Assembly (NCBI RefSeq): GCF_003991975.1 | Contig: NZ_CP029822.1 | Span: forward strand, 62,001 to 126,000 | Length of the DNA stretch: 64,000 nt | Direction of reading: 5' to 3' | DNA from: Entomomonas moraniae | Lineage (GTDB): Bacteria > Pseudomonadota > Gammaproteobacteria > Pseudomonadales > Pseudomonadaceae | In this document: one piece after another, positions 60,811 to 64,000 of the stretch | Layout of the letters: the number at the start of each line of letters is the position of its first letter | How positions within the stretch are numbered: position 1 is the first letter of the stretch | Position numbers and translations under genes: made by a program | The notes under the pieces: model-generated | Seen by the model: only the letters and a program-made list of their open reading frames with translations | Databases searched by the model: none | Told to the model about the DNA's origin: nothing

Positions 60811-61008
60811 AAAAGGGGTACAAAAGGAGGTATATTTTTATACCCTCATGTGAGTAGATATGTCATGGCTATTTTGAAGGTTTTTTAGTTACTTCTAATG
60901 AAATGATATTTATTCTTCTGTAATTATTGGTTAGCAAGGAATGTAGAAAAAATAAAACACTAAAACTACTAGGTAAAACCGTAGTTCAAAAATGGAATTT
61001 ATACCCTC
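60811..61008. repeat. Possible integrase arm-type sites near the tRNA att
   Basis: AAAAGGGGTA (60811) and AAAAGGAGGTA (60822) are near-copies. GGAGGTATA (60826-60834) is also repeated in reverse as TATACCCTC at 60839-60847 and 61000-61008. Repeats of this type flank att sites of P4-like integrative elements. The rest of 60706-61134 contains no gene that I can support. Confidence 0.45.
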
Positions 61009-61134
61009 TAACTACTACAGAAAACTACAGTTTAAAAATCACTTTAAAATGCTTTTTTTTAAGTTTCTGGAGTCCAAAAAAAGACCCGTTAATCAACAGG
61101 TCTTTTTATAGCAAATAAACAAAAGAGTATTTAA

Positions 61135-61347
61135 TTATTGACTTCGATAACGATTTTGTACCGTCTCTATTAACGCTAACGAATCACTTCTTAATAACTC
61201 ACTGGCGAGAATCATTTTTTTAATCGCTTTGGTGGGTAGATTATCGACTTCATTAACGATAGTGGAAAGATCACCCGCCAGATAAATACGTTTAGTGGCG
61301 CAATCTAACAAGTTTTTAGCGGGTGCGGTACTGTCAAAGTACAACAC
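61135..61347 (-). pseudogene. 5'-truncated gene fragment at a junction (70 codons)
   Basis: The frame codes for YFDSTAPAKNLLDCATKRIY and a helical remainder ending QNRYRSQ. It can only begin at a GTG without ribosome site, four codons after a stop. The truncated start abuts the truncated start of the plus-strand fragment at 61323-61574. It vaguely resembles Pseudomonas DUF3077-like small proteins, but I do not commit to that. Confidence 0.45.
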
Positions 61348-61574
61348 ATTTTTATCAACTTAACCCCAATATAACTGATAACCAATTATCAAGAGTACTA
61401 ATCAATCTAAAAGTACTTAATGACAAAGGTATAGAGCGAGTAGATTACTTACAACGACTTGTAAAACCCTGCTTAGAACAAGACGATTTTGCAATGAAGC
61501 CTGAAGTTCAATCAATCTTAAATCAAGATGTCCTCACATATAAAAAAGTTAACGCATTGGAACAGTTAGTATAA
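61323..61574 (+). pseudogene. 5'-truncated fragment upstream of the large protein (83 codons)
   Basis: The frame opens directly after a TAG and has no credible ribosome site; the first real-looking residues are STTHFYQLNPNITDNQLSRV. It ends 9 bases before the next gene with normal operon spacing. A gene at this place in T6SS cargo operons is often the adaptor (DUF4123 or similar), so it may be the end of one. The identity is a guess from place. Confidence 0.45.
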
Positions 61575-61583
61575 GGAAGCATC

Positions 61584-64000
61584 ATGGCAGATAAACAAAA
61601 AAACAGCACAACCCAAAAAGATACCGTGGTGCTAGGTTTCAATGAATACCTAGTAAAAACCATCGACTTAACACTCAACACCGTATTGCAAAGCGCAACA
61701 GCAGAAGCAATAAAAAACAGTAAAGACCCTGGTTGTAGCCCCAAAAAAGAATTTTACGATATTATCTATCTCCCAAATAATCGAACGTTTTGGCTTATTA
61801 ATGAAGACACTGCCAATGCATTAGGCGAGGCAGAAAATAAATTTACTCAAGCCATTAAACTCGCAACCGCCGAAAAACGTCTAGAGGCACTAAGCGAAAG
61901 ACAAATAACCCAATTATTTGTCACACCACAACTACATTCTTTTCTGTCAGATCAAGAACAACTAGAATACGAGCAAAAACAACAAAGAAAAAAAGAAATC
62001 TATGATACAGAAATTGCACCGAAAATAGCCCAAGATTATGCGGCAACCAATTACAGCACAGCCCAAATACTAACGGGCAACAAAGAGATGAATCAACTCG
62101 AAAAAGACGTAGAAGCGCTTAAACGAAAGGCCATCAGTACGGCTGAATCGAGCGGTTATAAACTGGTGGGTAGCCAAATCTATAATGCAACCCAAATAAA
62201 AGTTAAAGAACTTCTTGAACAATATGCACAAAGCCAAGAAGACGTTATTAAACTCAATTCACAAGGCCAGTATAAATCGATTTTCGAAGCAATAACCTAT
62301 TACCAAGAAGCGTACTCATCGATTCAAGAAAACTTACTGCAATGCAACGATGATGAGTGTGCAGCGTCGTACGGGCTTGACTTTTATCGCGCCTCTCGAG
62401 AACTAACAAAAAGAAAAGATGCCCTAAGTAAAAACCTTACCACCATTACCGAACTGGCCAATTGCGGTATCGCTGTTAGCGAATTTGCCTTTTGCCCAGC
62501 CAACGCAGAAAAAGGGCTAGCTGACTATCTAAGCTACCTATCACTCTTTGAAGAACGCCAAGCAGAACTCGATAAACTAAATAACGAATTTGAAAGCTGG
62601 TCAAAAGCCCTCGGTCGCAATGCCACTTTAGTGCCTACCTTTGTTTTTCAAAACTACATCAACAAAATATACACACTCGATCAAGATATTAAAACGCGAC
62701 GAGAACAAGCCGAAAAAAACATTGATAATCTAAACGTCCCTATGCTCTGTATCTGGGATGCTTCACAATTTAATCCTAAGCCTGTCGATTTTTTATACAA
62801 GGCCGTAATGCCCTTACAAGAATACTCAACGCCCGCTTCAGAAAACATCATCAGCAAACTCTCACACCTAGCCATAGGTGACCTCTCTAAGGCAGTACAA
62901 GAGCAACTGGTTGACTCCATAAAAAAAGTCCCCATCGCTAATTTAAATGAAAAGCGCACCGAGTCTGAAATTTTTGAAAACTACCTAAAAACTCAAGGCA
63001 ATGTGGCCATCAAAGTTGATGAAAAATGGTTCTACAAAGACCAAAAAATAGATAATGACAATATCAAAGTATTTGATTACCAAGCATTCTTTAAGCATCT
63101 AGAAAAACAAAACTACCAAATTAAAACACTCAAAGATGAGCAAACAAAAAACGAATGGGGTGAAAGCTTAAGGAATATACTGTTTGCACAAAGCATCACT
63201 AAAAACATCATGTTATTTGATACGAGCTTTGGGGCAGCGATGATGCGCGCCTTTTGTGATGACGGTCAAATGGTCAATAGCAAAGTCTCAGGTAAAACCC
63301 TAAGCCTTAAACGAGGAAAAAACGAACAAGAGCTCAAAGAAGAAGCAGAAAAAGAAAAAAATAGTCCTATTCAAAAAACAACCGTTGTCGATAAAAGCAA
63401 AGGCGACGTACCTCAAGAGAAAAACAAACTAGCCACCGCCTCAATTGCCAGTGGCGAAATAAAACTAATCATTTCGCCCGCCAAAGGCGAAGTAACCCTA
63501 TTTGACTTCATGTTTCCACAACCCAATGACGACCTAAGACACCTTAAAATCACCTATCAAGATGAAGAAGGCAAACAATGCACCATCGACTTTGGTAGCT
63601 TCTACATGCGGCTGTTTGCCAAAGCATGGGGGTTTGCTGGGGCTAGCTTACTCATGAGTGGTCAAGTCTCAATAGGCGTCAACAAAAGTCAGCTTAGCTT
63701 ACAAAGCCTCTACCAAGCCACCTCCAAAGATGCCTCAGCCAAGTTTGATGTATTTCTAGGGGTGCAAGCAGGTATTAACCTAATGGGTGAATTACGCTGG
63801 ATTCCGCCGCTTGAACTAAAGCGAGGCACAGAAATACTCAACCTGTACCCCTACCAAGAAGACTACCGTGTACTAGCCAACCTAGAAGTTTCCGCTGCTG
63901 CTGCATCTGGTGCGGGTATCTCAGGCAAAATAGGGTTTGGCTTACACCGCGGCAAGTTTTACTTTGTCTGCAAAGTGTCATTAATCTGGGGCGTGGGGAC
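61584..64000 (+). CDS. Very large protein, possible T6SS cargo, cut by right window edge
   Basis: The ATG follows AAGGA by 6 bases, and the frame stays open to the end of the window, at least 805 codons. Residues 1-550 are mostly charged helix and coiled coil, with the odd aromatic block KEFYDIIYLPNNRTFWLINED near residue 53. The last 250 residues turn into beta-rich, glycine- and alanine-rich sequence (GFAGASLLMSGQVSIGVNKS; NLEVSAAAASGAGI then GKIGFGLHRGKFYF), suggestive of a barrel or pore-type domain. Proteins of this style occur next to VgrG in Pseudomonas and Acinetobacter. No toxin motif is visible in the part present. Confidence 0.6.
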   Translation, partial: MADKQKNSTTQKDTVVLGFNEYLVKTIDLTLNTVLQSATAEAIKNSKDPGCSPKKEFYDIIYLPNNRTFWLINEDTANALGEAENKFTQAIKLATAEKRLEALSERQITQLFVTPQLHSFLSDQEQLEYEQKQQRKKEIYDTEIAPKIAQDYAATNYSTAQILTGNKEMNQLEKDVEALKRKAISTAESSGYKLVGSQIYNATQIKVKELLEQYAQSQEDVIKLNSQGQYKSIFEAITYYQEAYSSIQENLLQCNDDECAASYGLDFYRASRELTKRKDALSKNLTTITELANCGIAVSEFAFCPANAEKGLADYLSYLSLFEERQAELDKLNNEFESWSKALGRNATLVPTFVFQNYINKIYTLDQDIKTRREQAEKNIDNLNVPMLCIWDASQFNPKPVDFLYKAVMPLQEYSTPASENIISKLSHLAIGDLSKAVQEQLVDSIKKVPIANLNEKRTESEIFENYLKTQGNVAIKVDEKWFYKDQKIDNDNIKVFDYQAFFKHLEKQNYQIKTLKDEQTKNEWGESLRNILFAQSITKNIMLFDTSFGAAMMRAFCDDGQMVNSKVSGKTLSLKRGKNEQELKEEAEKEKNSPIQKTTVVDKSKGDVPQEKNKLATASIASGEIKLIISPAKGEVTLFDFMFPQPNDDLRHLKITYQDEEGKQCTIDFGSFYMRLFAKAWGFAGASLLMSGQVSIGVNKSQLSLQSLYQATSKDASAKFDVFLGVQAGINLMGELRWIPPLELKRGTEILNLYPYQEDYRVLANLEVSAAAASGAGISGKIGFGLHRGKFYFVCKVSLIWGVG

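Noticed and set aside
60927-61118. 63-codon plus-strand ORF in the island
   Set aside because: It lacks a convincing ribosome site, has no protein-like features and lies across possible att arm sites.
1-64000. CRISPR array, complete tRNA or rRNA gene
   Set aside because: None seen. The only tRNA trace is the 24-base 3' end at 60682-60705.

Overview
The window is AT-rich gammaproteobacterial chromosome. The host genes (a hemCDXY operon, pyrD, tatD, cmoM, a WbpM-type dehydratase, cls, and a small protein resembling the Pseudomonas PA2817 family) look Pseudomonadaceae-like but are much richer in A and T than typical Pseudomonas. An insect-gut relative such as Entomomonas is my best guess from memory; no database was searched.

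Positions 2 to about 38050 are a prophage whose left end lies outside the window. The integrase is cut by the window edge. A leftward early operon holds an excisionase-like protein, a RecT annealing protein, a RecE-type nuclease and several small proteins. A lambda-like switch (cI-type repressor and cro with repeated operators) lies at 4.9-6.9 kb, followed by O- and P-like replication genes. A moron-rich, partly duplicated segment fills 9.0-12.1 kb. The virion genes are of T7/BPP-1 podovirus type: portal, Bbp19-like protein, scaffold, capsid, tail tubes A and B, and internal virion proteins. A second immunity region like P22 immI (arc, ant, mnt) and an Abi-alpha type gene sit in an accessory block at 27.7-32.7 kb. 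Terminase, tail fibre and a lysis cassette with Rz and an embedded Rz1 complete the phage. The early control is therefore lambda-like, the accessory antirepressor control P22-like, and the particle T7-like. A 15-base element, TCGGAAACTCGGAAA, recurs at module borders and only in the prophage.

From 38.2 to about 57.6 kb is host chromosome: an MFS exporter, a PrpF-family isomerase facing a DASS-type anion transporter, a WbpM-like UDP-sugar dehydratase, cardiolipin synthase, the haem operon hemC-hemD-hemX-hemY, a YciA-like thioesterase, two lipoproteins, TatD, CmoM, PyrD and a YgiW-type periplasmic protein.

From 58.1 kb to the end lies a decayed type VI secretion (T6SS) effector region. A vgrG start is broken by a one-base frameshift and joined to the C-terminal half of a phospholipase D effector. 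Its Sel1-type putative immunity gene carries an in-frame TGA. At 60682-60705 the last 24 bases of a tRNA gene (minus strand), followed by its own terminator, mark the end of another integrated element that occupies the rest of the window. That element starts with two truncated genes and a very large putative T6SS-associated protein that runs off the right edge.
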